A program made the position numbers and the translations under genes. DNA of 64,000 nt from Salinicoccus sp. Bachu38 (GTDB lineage: Bacteria; Bacillota; Bacilli; Staphylococcales; Salinicoccaceae), in NCBI RefSeq assembly GCF_038561955.2, contig NZ_CP138333.2, positions 1,302,001 through 1,366,000 of the forward strand, read 5' to 3'. The notes beneath the pieces were generated by a model. The model searched no databases. It was given only the letters and a program-made list of their open reading frames with translations, and was not told the origin of the DNA. Positions 54,827-63,822 of this stretch are shown in pieces. Numbering within the stretch: position 1 is the stretch's first letter; each line of letters starts with the position of its first letter.

Positions 54827-55802
54827 AATATCATATTTGCAAGCGATCCACCAGGCACTCGATTATGAAATGGGCCAGGATGAGAGTGTATTCGTCCTCG
54901 GTGAGGATGTGGGCAAGAAAGGCGGCGTCTTCAAGGTGACTGCCGGTCTCCAGGAAAAATACGGCGCACTGCGCTGCCTTGATACACCATTGGCAGAATC
55001 CAACATCGTCGGCACCAGCATCGGTGCTGCCATGATGGGAAAAAGACCTGTGGCGGAAATCCAGTTTGCAGACTATATCCTGCCCGCAACCAACCAGATA
55101 CTGAGTGAAGCGGCGAAAATCAGGTACCGTTCCAATAACGACTGGAACTGTCCGATTGTCATCCGTGCGCCGTTCGGCGGCGGCATTCACGGGGCACTCT
55201 ACCATTCCCAGTCGGTTGAGACCATCTTCGCTTCGACCCCCGGACTGAAAGTCGTTGTGCCATCCACACCAGCCGATGCCAAAGGACTTCTGATTTCTGC
55301 AATCCGGGACAACGATCCCGTATTGTTCTTTGAGCACAAGAAGGCCTACCGTCTTCTCAAGGAAGAAGTACCTGAAGGCGACCATACCGTACCAATCGGC
55401 AAGGCGGACATCAAGCGCGAAGGGGACGACATTACGGTCATTACATATGGCCTCTGTGTCAACTATGCCCTCCAGGCAGCCGAGCGGCTGTCGAAGGATG
55501 GATATGAAGCGGAGATACTCGATCTCAGGACCATCTATCCACTGGATAAGGAAAGCATCATCAAGGCAGCTTCCAAAACAGGGAAGGTACTGCTTGTTAC
55601 CGAGGATAATCTTGAGGGCAGTATCATCAGTGAAGTAGCAGCAATCATAGCAGAGAACTGCCTGTACGATCTGGATGCGCCCATCATGAGACTGGCAGGG
55701 CCGGACGTCCCGTCCATGCCATATGCGCCACCGATGGAAGATTTCTTCATGATCAATCCCGACAAGATAGAAGCCAAAATGAAAGAGCTCGCGGAGCATT
55801 AA
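54819..55802 (+). CDS. bkdAB: Branched-chain 2-oxoacid dehydrogenase E1 beta
   Basis: This 327-residue subunit completes the E1 heterotetramer. Landmarks are LGEDVGKKGGVFKVTAGLQ, DTPLAESNIVGTSIGAA, QFADYILPATNQI and RAPFGGGIHGALYHSQS. The ATG at 54819 follows GAGGAGG and overlaps the end of bkdAA. Confidence 0.95.
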   Translation: MAKISYLQAIHQALDYEMGQDESVFVLGEDVGKKGGVFKVTAGLQEKYGALRCLDTPLAESNIVGTSIGAAMMGKRPVAEIQFADYILPATNQILSEAAKIRYRSNNDWNCPIVIRAPFGGGIHGALYHSQSVETIFASTPGLKVVVPSTPADAKGLLISAIRDNDPVLFFEHKKAYRLLKEEVPEGDHTVPIGKADIKREGDDITVITYGLCVNYALQAAERLSKDGYEAEILDLRTIYPLDKESIIKAASKTGKVLLVTEDNLEGSIISEVAAIIAENCLYDLDAPIMRLAGPDVPSMPYAPPMEDFFMINPDKIEAKMKELAEH

Positions 55803-55816
55803 GGAGGACAATACCT

Positions 55817-57094
55817 ATGGAAGAAGTGCTGATGCCGAAGCTCGGCGAAAGTGTTACAGAAGGAACCATTGAAAATTGGCTGGTTCAGCCGGGGGATACG
55901 GTGGGGGAATACGATCCTTTGTGTGAAGTCATCACCGACAAGGTGACGGCCGAAGTGCCTTCCGTATTCGATGGAACGATCAAGGAACTCCTCGTCGATG
56001 AGGGGGATACAGTGGAAGTCGGCACACCGATATGTCTCATGGAAACAGAAGGTGCTGCAGAAGCCGGGAAGGAAGATGAAAGTGGCGCGGAACCGTCACA
56101 GGAGGCACCCCCAGCTTCAGAACAGGTGGAGGAGACGCCGTCTTCCGGGCATACAGGCACCCGAGACGTACCGAAGAATGGCAAATCACGGATTTCACCT
56201 GTCGTGATGCGTCTGGCCGATGAGAATGATATCGACCTCAACACGATTGAAGGTACAGGATTTGAAGGTCGTATTACGAAGAAGGATGTTCTGAAAACGA
56301 TCGAAGCCGGTCCTCAGGCAGCCGAAACACAGCCGAAGGCAGCAGCGTCTCCAGAGCAGGAGGCAACGCCTGCCCCGGCCGGTCAGAATATCGTGGCGGG
56401 GGATGAGATACCGGTGACCGGTGTCAGGAAGGCAGTCGCCAGCAAGATGGTGCAGTCCAGCCAGGAAATCCCCCATGCATGGCTGATGATGGAAGTGGAC
56501 GCCACCAACCTGGTGAATGTCCGCAACAGGCACAAATCTTCATTTAAGGAGCGGGAAGGGTTCAATCTCACCTTCTTCAGTTTCTTTGTCAAGGCGGTCG
56601 CCGAGACATTGAAGGAGTACCCGATGCTGAACAGTTCATGGCAGGGGGACAGAATCGTCATCAACAGGGACATCAACATCTCCATTGCTGTGGCCGGGGA
56701 TGACAAGCTCTATGTTCCGGTCATACGGAATGCAGACGATCTTTCCATCAAAGGCATTGCCAAGCAGGTGGGTGAACTTGCCGCGCTCGGCCGCAACCAC
56801 AAGCTCACCCAGGACCACATGGCAGGGGGCACGTTTACCGTAAACAACACGGGGGCATTCGGTTCCGTCCAGTCAATGGGCATCATCAACCACCCCCAGG
56901 CTGCCATCCTGCAAGTAGAATCCATTGTCAAAAAGCCTGTAATCATTGATGATATGATCGCCGTCAGACATATGGTCAACCTCTGCCTCTCCATCGACCA
57001 CCGTATTCTGGATGGTCTGGTGGCAGGACAGTTCCTGAAAGCCGTCAAAGAAAGAATTGAAGCATATTCTGTTGAAACCACTTCGGTCTACTAA
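55817..57094 (+). CDS. bkdB: Branched-chain 2-oxoacid dehydrogenase E2 (dihydrolipoyl acyltransferase)
   Basis: This 425-residue core subunit transfers acyl groups to CoA. The lipoyl domain (1-77) carries K42 in EVITDKVTAEVPS. A Glu/Pro/Ala-rich linker is followed by a peripheral-subunit-binding domain (about 120-160, RISPVVMRLADENDIDLN) and the catalytic domain with the active-site HRILDG near the end. Products are isobutyryl-, isovaleryl- and 2-methylbutyryl-CoA, primers for branched fatty acids. Lipoylation depends on lipM (34406). Confidence 0.95.
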   Translation: MEEVLMPKLGESVTEGTIENWLVQPGDTVGEYDPLCEVITDKVTAEVPSVFDGTIKELLVDEGDTVEVGTPICLMETEGAAEAGKEDESGAEPSQEAPPASEQVEETPSSGHTGTRDVPKNGKSRISPVVMRLADENDIDLNTIEGTGFEGRITKKDVLKTIEAGPQAAETQPKAAASPEQEATPAPAGQNIVAGDEIPVTGVRKAVASKMVQSSQEIPHAWLMMEVDATNLVNVRNRHKSSFKEREGFNLTFFSFFVKAVAETLKEYPMLNSSWQGDRIVINRDINISIAVAGDDKLYVPVIRNADDLSIKGIAKQVGELAALGRNHKLTQDHMAGGTFTVNNTGAFGSVQSMGIINHPQAAILQVESIVKKPVIIDDMIAVRHMVNLCLSIDHRILDGLVAGQFLKAVKERIEAYSVETTSVY

Positions 57095-57096
57095 GC

Positions 57097-57125
57097 TTTA
57101 CAAAACCCTTCATCCGCTATAGAAT
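57097..57125 (+). promoter_or_regulatory. Promoter of brxB
   Basis: TTTACA (57097-57102) and TAGAAT (57120-57125) are separated by 17 bases. They begin right after bkdB, which suggests brxB is its own unit. Confidence 0.6.
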
Positions 57126-57186
57126 TATATAAAAGGAACTGAAATCACATCCTCTCCATGGGGCTGTTTCAAAAGGAGTTTTTATA

Positions 57187-57624
57187 ATGAATATGGATTT
57201 CAATATGTATATGAACGATGTCGTCAGTCAGGCAAGAAGCGAAATGAGGGATTCCGGCTATACGGAATTGACCACGCCGGAAGAAGTCGACCAGCATCTT
57301 TCAAAAGAAGGAACCGCACTTGTAATGGTCAACTCGGTATGTGGCTGTGCCGGCGGCATTGCACGTCCGGCTGCCAAACACGCCCTCAATTATGACAAAC
57401 TGCCGGACCAGCTGCTCACTGTATTTGCCGGACAGGACAAGGAAGCGACTGAACATGTCAGGGAAAAGGCGCCTGAATACCTCCCATCCTCCCCGTCATT
57501 TGCCCTCTTCAAGAATGGCCAGGTCGTGGATATGATCGAGAGGCATGAAATTGAAGGTCATGAAACAATGAGTGTCATCACCAACCTGCAGGCATGGTTC
57601 GAAGAACACGGCAAAGAAATCTGA
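57187..57624 (+). CDS. brxB: Bacilliredoxin BrxB
   Basis: This 145-residue thioredoxin-fold protein removes bacillithiol from oxidised protein thiols. The CGC active site is C52-G-C54 in [15 protein letters not shown], typical of BrxA/BrxB (YphP/YqiW). Position directly after bkdB matches YqiW. Presence implies bacillithiol as the main low-molecular-weight thiol. AAGGAG precedes the ATG. Confidence 0.93.
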   Translation: MNMDFNMYMNDVVSQARSEMRDSGYTELTTPEEVDQHLSKEGTALVMVNSVCGCAGGIARPAAKHALNYDKLPDQLLTVFAGQDKEATEHVREKAPEYLPSSPSFALFKNGQVVDMIERHEIEGHETMSVITNLQAWFEEHGKEI

Positions 57625-57634
57625 TGAACGAAAA

Positions 57635-57662
57635 AAAGAGGTCCCGAGGGACCTCTTTAATT
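57635..57662. terminator. Terminator between brxB and the Prli42-like gene
   Basis: AAAGAGGTCCC pairs with GGGACCTCTTT around GA, flanked by A and T tracts; usable on both strands. Confidence 0.82.
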
Positions 57663-57665
57663 TGG

Positions 57666-57767
57666 TTACACTGTTGTCAGCATGCTGACTCCGAAAAGCA
57701 GGCCCGAGATGACAATGAGAATTATCATAAACCAGATCACTGCTTTCTGAACTTTTTTGTTGTTCAT
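57666..57767 (-). CDS. Prli42-like miniature membrane protein
   Basis: This 33-residue frame reads MNNKKVQKAVIWFMIILIVI and continues with one membrane helix ending SMLTTV. AAGGAT lies four bases before the ATG on the minus strand, and it lies in a gap that otherwise holds no gene. Length, the NKKVQK start and the single helix match Prli42, the membrane anchor of the Listeria stressosome conserved in Firmicutes. The partner stressosome genes are not in this window. Confidence 0.72.
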   Translation of the reverse strand: MNNKKVQKAVIWFMIILIVISGLLFGVSMLTTV

Positions 57768-57849
57768 AAAACCATCCTTAAGAATTTGTTCTTTTAATTA
57801 TAATACACGTCTACTGTACAATCAACTCAACTATTGGAGGAAGCTATTT

Positions 57850-58971
57850 ATGAACAAGGACAGACTCGTCGATCAATTTATGGAAATGGTCCAGATCGAT
57901 TCCGAAACCGGTCATGAAAGGGAAATGGCCGACTATCTGATCAGGACATTCAAAGACATGGGTATCGAAGCCCATGAAGATGATACACAGGAGATAACCG
58001 GCTACGGGGCGGGCAACATACTCGTCAAGCTCAAAGGAGACAACTCCAAGGCCGAACCGGTCTATTTCACAGTGCATATGGATACCGTCGCACCCGGTGT
58101 GGGTGTAAAACCGTCCATCGATGGGGACTATATCGTCAGCGATGGTTCAACGGTCCTCGGGTCGGATGACAAGGCGGGGATTGCGGCACTCATCGAAGCT
58201 ATTCATTCCATTAGGGAATCCGGCATGTGCCACGGTGACATCGAAATCATCATCACCGTCGGGGAAGAGTCCGGGCTCGTGGGGGCGAAGGCATTTGATG
58301 CTTCCCAACTGAAAAGCAGGTTCGGCTATGCGATCGACTCCACGGGCAAAGTAGGTACTGTGGTTACCTCCGCACCGACCCAAAGCAAGATTGAAGCGCA
58401 TATACATGGCAAAAAGGCACATGCAGGCGTCGCTCCGGAAACAGGCGTCAGTGCGATCAACATCGCGGCCCGCGCGATCAGCCAGATGAAACTCGGTCGT
58501 ATCGATGAAGAGACGACGGCGAACATCGGCCGTTTTGAAGGCGGCAGCGCGACGAATGTCGTCACAGACTATGTTTATCTGCTGGGTGAGGCGAGAAGCT
58601 TGGATGATGCCAAGATGGAAGCTCAGACAAAGCATATGAAGGAGACCTTCGAACGCATCGCCGAAGATATGGGCGGCCGTGCAGAAGTGGATACAAAAGT
58701 GATGTATGCCGCACTGAATGCATCCAAAGACTCGAATGTCGTCAGGACGGCAGTACAGGCGATAGAAAATATCGGCCGCAGACCCGACCTGATCAGCCTC
58801 GGCGGCGGGAGTGACGGCAATATATTCGCCGGAGCAGGACTGGATACGGCGATACTCGGACTTGGATACGAAAACATCCATACGACGGAAGAAAAAATGC
58901 CGATAGAGGAACTGCATAAAATTACTGAACTGGTCATTGAAATCATCAAAGTCCAGAATGATAAGGAGTAG
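57850..58971 (+). CDS. M20-family peptidase, PepT/YqjE-like
   Basis: This 373-residue metallopeptidase has the M20 zinc motifs: HMDTVAPG, the LGSDDKAGIA aspartate, the catalytic pair in TVGEESGLVGAK and a dimerisation domain (about 185-290) with HGKKAHAGVAPE. It resembles tripeptidase T and corresponds to Bacillus YqjE, which lies upstream of gndA. The substrate is probably a small peptide. ATG 57850 follows TTGGAGGAAG; the frame extends upstream without support. Confidence 0.88.
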   Translation: MNKDRLVDQFMEMVQIDSETGHEREMADYLIRTFKDMGIEAHEDDTQEITGYGAGNILVKLKGDNSKAEPVYFTVHMDTVAPGVGVKPSIDGDYIVSDGSTVLGSDDKAGIAALIEAIHSIRESGMCHGDIEIIITVGEESGLVGAKAFDASQLKSRFGYAIDSTGKVGTVVTSAPTQSKIEAHIHGKKAHAGVAPETGVSAINIAARAISQMKLGRIDEETTANIGRFEGGSATNVVTDYVYLLGEARSLDDAKMEAQTKHMKETFERIAEDMGGRAEVDTKVMYAALNASKDSNVVRTAVQAIENIGRRPDLISLGGGSDGNIFAGAGLDTAILGLGYENIHTTEEKMPIEELHKITELVIEIIKVQNDKE

Positions 58972-58976
58972 AGCGC

Positions 58977-60380
58977 ATGATCTATGATATTGGAGTAGTC
59001 GGTCTTGGTGTTATGGGGACGAACATCGCAAAAAATATGTCAAGAAACGGCTTCAAGGTGGTCACTTTCGACTTCTTTGAAGACGTCAGGGAAAACCGCA
59101 TGACTGAACTTAAAGAAGAGAATGTGGATATCGCATCGTCATTGGAAAATTTTATTGAAAGTCTGAAAAAGCCGAGAAACATCCTCCTTCTCGTGAAGGC
59201 GGGGGAAGTGACGGATAAGACCATCGAACAGATTGCACCTTACCTTGGTGAAGGCGATACACTGATCGATGGCGGGAATGAGCAGTATGAAAATACACGT
59301 CGTCGCAATATGCAGCTGACTGAAAAGGGTATCAATTTCATCGGCATGGGCGTAAGCGGAGGCGAAGAGGGCGCTTTGAACGGTCCATCACTGATGCCTG
59401 GCGGCCAGCGGAAAGCCTATGACAATGTCAGCGGCATACTTGAGAAGATCGCTGCCAAAGCGGATGACGGGAAGCCCTGCGTCACCTATATCGGTGAGGA
59501 TGGAAGCGGCCATTACGTAAAAATGATCCACAACGGTATTGAGTATGCCGATATGGAACTGATTGCAGAGAGCTATTATTTCATGAAGCATGGCCTCAAC
59601 ATGTCGAATGATGAAATGAGTGCCGTCTTCGACGAATGGAACCAGGGCGACCTCAACAGCTATCTGATTGAAATTACTGCACGCATACTGGAGTTCAAGG
59701 ATGACGCCGGCAATTACATCATCGATCTGATTCTGGACAAGGCGGGTCAGAAGGGGACAGGCAAGTGGACGGGCATCGAAGGTCTCAAGCTTGGCATCCC
59801 ACTGTCCCTGATTACAGACAGCGTATTCGTGAGGTGCCTTTCCAGTCTGGTAGAGGAACGGGCACTTATAAGCGAAGCATATCAGAGTGAAATGAATAGC
59901 CTGTCTCCCGAGCAGAAGGATTCCGTGCTTGAGGACCTGAAGAATGCTTTGTATATCAGCAAACTGATGAGCTATTCCCAAGGGTTCAGACTGCTCCGTG
60001 AAGCAAGTGAAATCTACAATTGGAATCTGCAGCTCGGTGAAATTTCCATGATCTGGAGAAAAGGATGCATCATAAGAGCCCAGTTCCTGGAAGAGATCAA
60101 CAGGGCATACGAAAATGATCCTGCACTCACCAATCTGCTGCTGGACGACTATTTCAGAAATGTAGTCAAATCCAGCCATCCGAGCCTGCGGCGCATCGGG
60201 GTGCTTGCGATAGAAAATGAAATACCGATGCCTGCCTTCCTGAGCGCACTGTCCTATTTCGACAGCATGAAGCAAGAGAGGGTTTCAAGCAACATGATCC
60301 AGGCCCAACGCGACTATTTCGGGGCGCATACCTATGAACGGCTGGATAAGCCGGGTGTATTCCATACCGAGTGGCAGTAA
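58977..60380 (+). CDS. gnd: 6-phosphogluconate dehydrogenase (decarboxylating)
   Basis: This 467-residue enzyme oxidises 6-phosphogluconate to ribulose 5-phosphate with production of NADPH. The Rossmann motif GLGVMGTNIAKN opens the protein. MGVSGGEEGALNGPSLMPGG and the catalytic lysine and histidine region GHYVKMIHNGIEY are intact. AAGGAG lies before the ATG, five bases after the peptidase stop. With zwf it forms the oxidative pentose phosphate branch. Confidence 0.95.
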   Translation: MIYDIGVVGLGVMGTNIAKNMSRNGFKVVTFDFFEDVRENRMTELKEENVDIASSLENFIESLKKPRNILLLVKAGEVTDKTIEQIAPYLGEGDTLIDGGNEQYENTRRRNMQLTEKGINFIGMGVSGGEEGALNGPSLMPGGQRKAYDNVSGILEKIAAKADDGKPCVTYIGEDGSGHYVKMIHNGIEYADMELIAESYYFMKHGLNMSNDEMSAVFDEWNQGDLNSYLIEITARILEFKDDAGNYIIDLILDKAGQKGTGKWTGIEGLKLGIPLSLITDSVFVRCLSSLVEERALISEAYQSEMNSLSPEQKDSVLEDLKNALYISKLMSYSQGFRLLREASEIYNWNLQLGEISMIWRKGCIIRAQFLEEINRAYENDPALTNLLLDDYFRNVVKSSHPSLRRIGVLAIENEIPMPAFLSALSYFDSMKQERVSSNMIQAQRDYFGAHTYERLDKPGVFHTEWQ

Positions 60381-60383
60381 CAC

Positions 60384-60428
60384 AAAAAAATTCGTCCATC
60401 CCAATGAAGGGGATGGACGAATTTTTTA
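60384..60428. terminator. Bidirectional terminator after gnd
   Basis: AAAAAAATTCGTCCATCC pairs with GGATGGACGAATTTTTT around CAATGAAG, with A and T tracts on both sides. Confidence 0.92.
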
Positions 60429-61277
60429 TAGATCCTGATACAGCGCCTGCCACACCTGGACTTTGGAATCTCCGGAAACAAAGTCGTTCCGGCTTTTCAG
60501 GACCTCCATGGAGAAATTACAGTTGAGATCCTTCTCTTCCTTGAAACGCCATCTACGGAAGATATATCTGTATATATCCCCGGCCGCTTCTGCCGGAGCA
60601 CCGACGGATTCAAAGATGACAAATTCACTGCTCTCCGTATATGTCTCTTCGAAAGGGCTGGCGAGTGTCGAGGAGACCCCGACGGTCAGTTCCATTCCGC
60701 CATCGACATAGCGTTCATGCAGTATGATGCCTTTTATGCCGCCGTCATTATATCTCAGCAGTTCATTCAATACATCATTTTCCTCAAGATACGCAAGAAA
60801 GTCATATTTCATCCCACTCCTGTAGTTCTCGAGGGGGAAATTCCGGACGAATCCTGTAATCCGGAAGCTTTCCATATAGGCGTTTCTTGATGGGTACTTC
60901 GGACGGTCCACAGGTACCACTTCAAAAGATATGCGCTCCTGTAGATCCAGGGCATCGAAATGCTTTTCGGTTTCATAGGGGGAAATCCCGAAAGCTTCAA
61001 GATACGCAATTTTGAAAGAGTCGATATCCCGATAGCCGTAGAACTTTGCGATATCCACCAGTCTGAGGTGGCCCGCCTGCAGCTCATGGGCGATTTCCGT
61101 CATCTTCCGTCTAGTCTGATACTCGTAGGGCGTCATGCCGGCAAGTGAAGTGAATATGGTGATGAACGATTTGGGCTCCACCCCCATGTTATCAAGCACA
61201 CTGTCGTAGTCTATACGTTCACGCAGATGATCCTCTATATAGATGATGAACTTTTCGACAAAATTTACTGTTTCCAT
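60426..61277 (-). CDS. AraC-family regulator with GyrI-like effector domain
   Basis: This 283-residue protein has an AraC-type HTH at the N-terminus (residues about 10-110, with SLAGMTPYEYQTRRK and FGISPYETEKH) and a C-terminal domain of the GyrI/effector-binding type (about 125-283). It follows zwf with a 19-base gap on the minus strand, so the two probably form one unit. Ligand is unknown. ATG 61277 follows GAGGATA; a 54-residue longer frame has no support and runs into the zwf tail. Confidence 0.82.
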   Translation of the reverse strand: METVNFVEKFIIYIEDHLRERIDYDSVLDNMGVEPKSFITIFTSLAGMTPYEYQTRRKMTEIAHELQAGHLRLVDIAKFYGYRDIDSFKIAYLEAFGISPYETEKHFDALDLQERISFEVVPVDRPKYPSRNAYMESFRITGFVRNFPLENYRSGMKYDFLAYLEENDVLNELLRYNDGGIKGIILHERYVDGGMELTVGVSSTLASPFEETYTESSEFVIFESVGAPAEAAGDIYRYIFRRWRFKEEKDLNCNFSMEVLKSRNDFVSGDSKVQVWQALYQDL

Positions 61278-61296
61278 TATATCCTCACTTCTCCAG

Positions 61297-62781
61297 TTAT
61301 ACGTTCCACCATTTGAATCCATCCTTGGACAGAAGGAGGCTGCTTTTGACCGGACCGTCAGAGCCTGAACGATAGTTCGGGAAAGGTGCAATCTCCTTCT
61401 CCCATGCTCTGTTGACGGGGTCGACGAATGACCAGGCATTCATCAGTTCTTCATAATGGGTGAAATTGGTCGCGTCCCCGTTCAGGCAGTCATAGACCAG
61501 ATTTTCATAGGCATCCACTGTACGTGCCAGATCCTGATTGTCGACCGAGTACGAAAGCTTGATCTCTTTGGTGTCCTGCTCCCCCGCATAATCCTTGACG
61601 TTCAGGTGCAGCGTAATGCTTTCATTCGGCTGGATGCGGATGACGAGAAGGTTCTTGGCGAGGACATCATCCTCTTCCTTCTGATAATAGAGGTTCTTGG
61701 GAACTTCCTTGAACTCCACAACGATTTTTGTTTCCTTGTCCTTCATCCTCTTTCCTGTACGGACATAGAATGGCACGCCGGCCCATCTGAAATTATCAAT
61801 GAACAGCCTGGCTGCTATGAAGGTGGGGGTATTGGAATCCTCGCTGACATCCGCTTCCTCCCTGTAGCTTTGTACATGTTCGCCCTCTGCGAGACCTTCA
61901 TCATACTGGCCCCGGACAAAATATTTATTGACATCCTTCTCTTCGACTTTGCGAAGGCTTTTCAGCACCTTGATCTTCTCTTCCCGTATATCATCACTGT
62001 TCAGGCTGATCGGCGGCTCCATGCCCAGAAGGGAGACGATCTGGAGCATATGGTTCTGGAACATATCGCGTACAGCACCACTCCGCTCATAATACTCCCC
62101 CCGGTCCAGCACGCCGAGCGATTCGGAAGAGGTGATCTGGACATTCGATACATAATGGTTGTTCCATAAAGGCTCGAACAGGCTGTTGCTGAAACGGATG
62201 ACCTCTATATTCTGTACCATCTCCTTGCCGAGATAGTGGTCGATACGGTAGATTTCATGTTCCCTGAACGACTTTGAGATGTCTTCGTTCAGTTTGTGTG
62301 CACTTTCGTAATCCTTGCCGAAAGGCTTTTCTATAATCAGCTTCTTATAGCCGTCCGTTTCTGTCACACCGGAAATCCTCAGGTTGTCTGTAATATCCGT
62401 GAAGAACTGGGGCGGCATCGCCAGATAGAAAAGCCTGTTTCCTGCTGTATCATACTTTTCTTCAACTGATTCGAATTTTTCCTTCAATGCAGCATAGCTG
62501 GCACTGTCCGTGACGGAGACCTTCACATAATGGATATGCTTCAGAAATGCCTCGAGCCCCTCCAATGTTTCAAGCTTGCCATTGCTGCTTATGGAGGTTC
62601 TGGCAATATCCCTGAATTCCGCGTCCGTCAGATCCCGTCTGCCGACAGCAATCAATGCAAAGTCCTTCTTCAAAGCCCCTTCCTGGAAGAGGTGAAAAAT
62701 GGAAGGCAGGAGCTTCCTCCTTGAAAGATCGCCTGTTGCTCCGAACAATGCGATTGCTACTTTAAATGGTTGAGTCGTCAT
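61297..62781 (-). CDS. zwf: Glucose-6-phosphate dehydrogenase
   Basis: This 494-residue enzyme makes 6-phosphoglucono-lactone and NADPH. The cofactor motif is FGATGDLSRRKLLPS, and the active-site signature EIYRIDHYLGKEMVQN is present with the substrate lysine. RWAGVPFYVRTGKRM is typical of the C-terminal half. ATG 62781 is preferred over TTG 62790 because AAAGGAC then spaces at ten bases. It lies on the opposite strand to gnd, with the AraC gene after it. Confidence 0.95.
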   Translation of the reverse strand: MTTQPFKVAIALFGATGDLSRRKLLPSIFHLFQEGALKKDFALIAVGRRDLTDAEFRDIARTSISSNGKLETLEGLEAFLKHIHYVKVSVTDSASYAALKEKFESVEEKYDTAGNRLFYLAMPPQFFTDITDNLRISGVTETDGYKKLIIEKPFGKDYESAHKLNEDISKSFREHEIYRIDHYLGKEMVQNIEVIRFSNSLFEPLWNNHYVSNVQITSSESLGVLDRGEYYERSGAVRDMFQNHMLQIVSLLGMEPPISLNSDDIREEKIKVLKSLRKVEEKDVNKYFVRGQYDEGLAEGEHVQSYREEADVSEDSNTPTFIAARLFIDNFRWAGVPFYVRTGKRMKDKETKIVVEFKEVPKNLYYQKEEDDVLAKNLLVIRIQPNESITLHLNVKDYAGEQDTKEIKLSYSVDNQDLARTVDAYENLVYDCLNGDATNFTHYEELMNAWSFVDPVNRAWEKEIAPFPNYRSGSDGPVKSSLLLSKDGFKWWNV

Positions 62782-62818
62782 ATCCAACAAGTCCTTTAGT
62801 CAAAATTTTTCTTTTATC

Positions 62819-62866
62819 ATTATTCCACTGTATTCTTAAAAACACAACTCTTTAATATGATATAAT
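62819..62866. promoter_or_regulatory. Divergent promoter region of zwf and rnz
   Basis: Toward rnz, an extended -10 TGATATAAT (TATAAT 62861-62866) is clear. Toward zwf, TTGTGT (62847-62842) and AATAAT (62824-62819) on the minus strand have a 17-base spacer but weak matches. The 114-base gap has no other feature. Confidence 0.45.
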
Positions 62867-62895
62867 GGACCAACATTTCAAAAACAGGTGATAGA

Positions 62896-63822
62896 ATGAA
62901 ATTCAAAGTACTAGGTTCTGGCGCAGGCATTCCATCCAGAACGAGAAACACCCAAAGTTTCGTACTGGATGTCGTCGAGGAGATCAACCAGTACTTCCTC
63001 ATCGACGCCTCGGAAGCCCTGCAGCACAGAATACTAAATACGACGATCAGGCCATCAAAAATAAAACACGTGTTCATTACACACCTTCATGGTGACCATA
63101 TATTCGGCCTGCCCGGATTCCTCTCCTCCCGCGCCCATCAGGGCGGGGAAGGGGTACCGCTTGTGGTCTACGGACCGCCCGGTCTGAAGGAATGGGTCGA
63201 GATGACTTTCAAGGTCAGCGGGTCCCACCTCAACTATCCCATCCGCTTTGTGGAAGTCTTCCACAATGGGGAATATGATGTCGAAGGCTTCACGGTGAAG
63301 AGCTATCTTCTGGATCACGCAGTCGACAGCTTCATGTATGTCTTCATCGAACCGGACAAATTGGGTGCATTGGACAGTGGAAAGCTCAAGGACATCGGCA
63401 TTATGCCCGGACCGGTCTATAGGGAAATCAAGAATTCACACACCTTCCGTCACGGGGAGGAAACATATGATACGGCAGATTTCCTGAGTCCGCCGGTAAA
63501 GGGGAGGAAGGTCGCCGTCCATGGGGATACGAGGATAATCGACAGGGCAGATTACCTGGAACTTCTCGATGGTTCCGATCTCATCGTCCACGAAGCGACC
63601 TATCTTGAAGGAGAACAGGAAAAAGCACACCAGTATTTCCATTCGGAAATTAATGGTGTGCTCAGGAACCTGTCCCCTATTTCATATGGCCAGCTGCTGT
63701 TCGGTCACATCAGCAACCGCTATGACGCTGAAATGATACAGGGCGTCGAAGAGCGGCTCGGAGACCGTGCAGTACTTGCATATGACTACCTCGAAATCAC
63801 CATCCCACGTGATTCGCGATGA
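62896..63822 (+). CDS. rnz: Ribonuclease Z
   Basis: This 308-residue metallo-beta-lactamase enzyme trims the 3' end of tRNA precursors. The zinc motif is THLHGDHIFGLPGFL (HxHxDH), the start region GSGAGIPSRTRNTQS is typical, and the later ligands are in HGDTR, HEATY and GHISNRY. ACAGGTGAT precedes the ATG. Its last 26 bases overlap the convergent hydrolase gene. Confidence 0.94.
   Translation: MKFKVLGSGAGIPSRTRNTQSFVLDVVEEINQYFLIDASEALQHRILNTTIRPSKIKHVFITHLHGDHIFGLPGFLSSRAHQGGEGVPLVVYGPPGLKEWVEMTFKVSGSHLNYPIRFVEVFHNGEYDVEGFTVKSYLLDHAVDSFMYVFIEPDKLGALDSGKLKDIGIMPGPVYREIKNSHTFRHGEETYDTADFLSPPVKGRKVAVHGDTRIIDRADYLELLDGSDLIVHEATYLEGEQEKAHQYFHSEINGVLRNLSPISYGQLLFGHISNRYDAEMIQGVEERLGDRAVLAYDYLEITIPRDSR

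Noticed and set aside
54831-55811. 326-residue ORF antisense to bkdAB
   Set aside because: It covers the full length of bkdAB on the other strand. No ribosome site or family pattern is seen.
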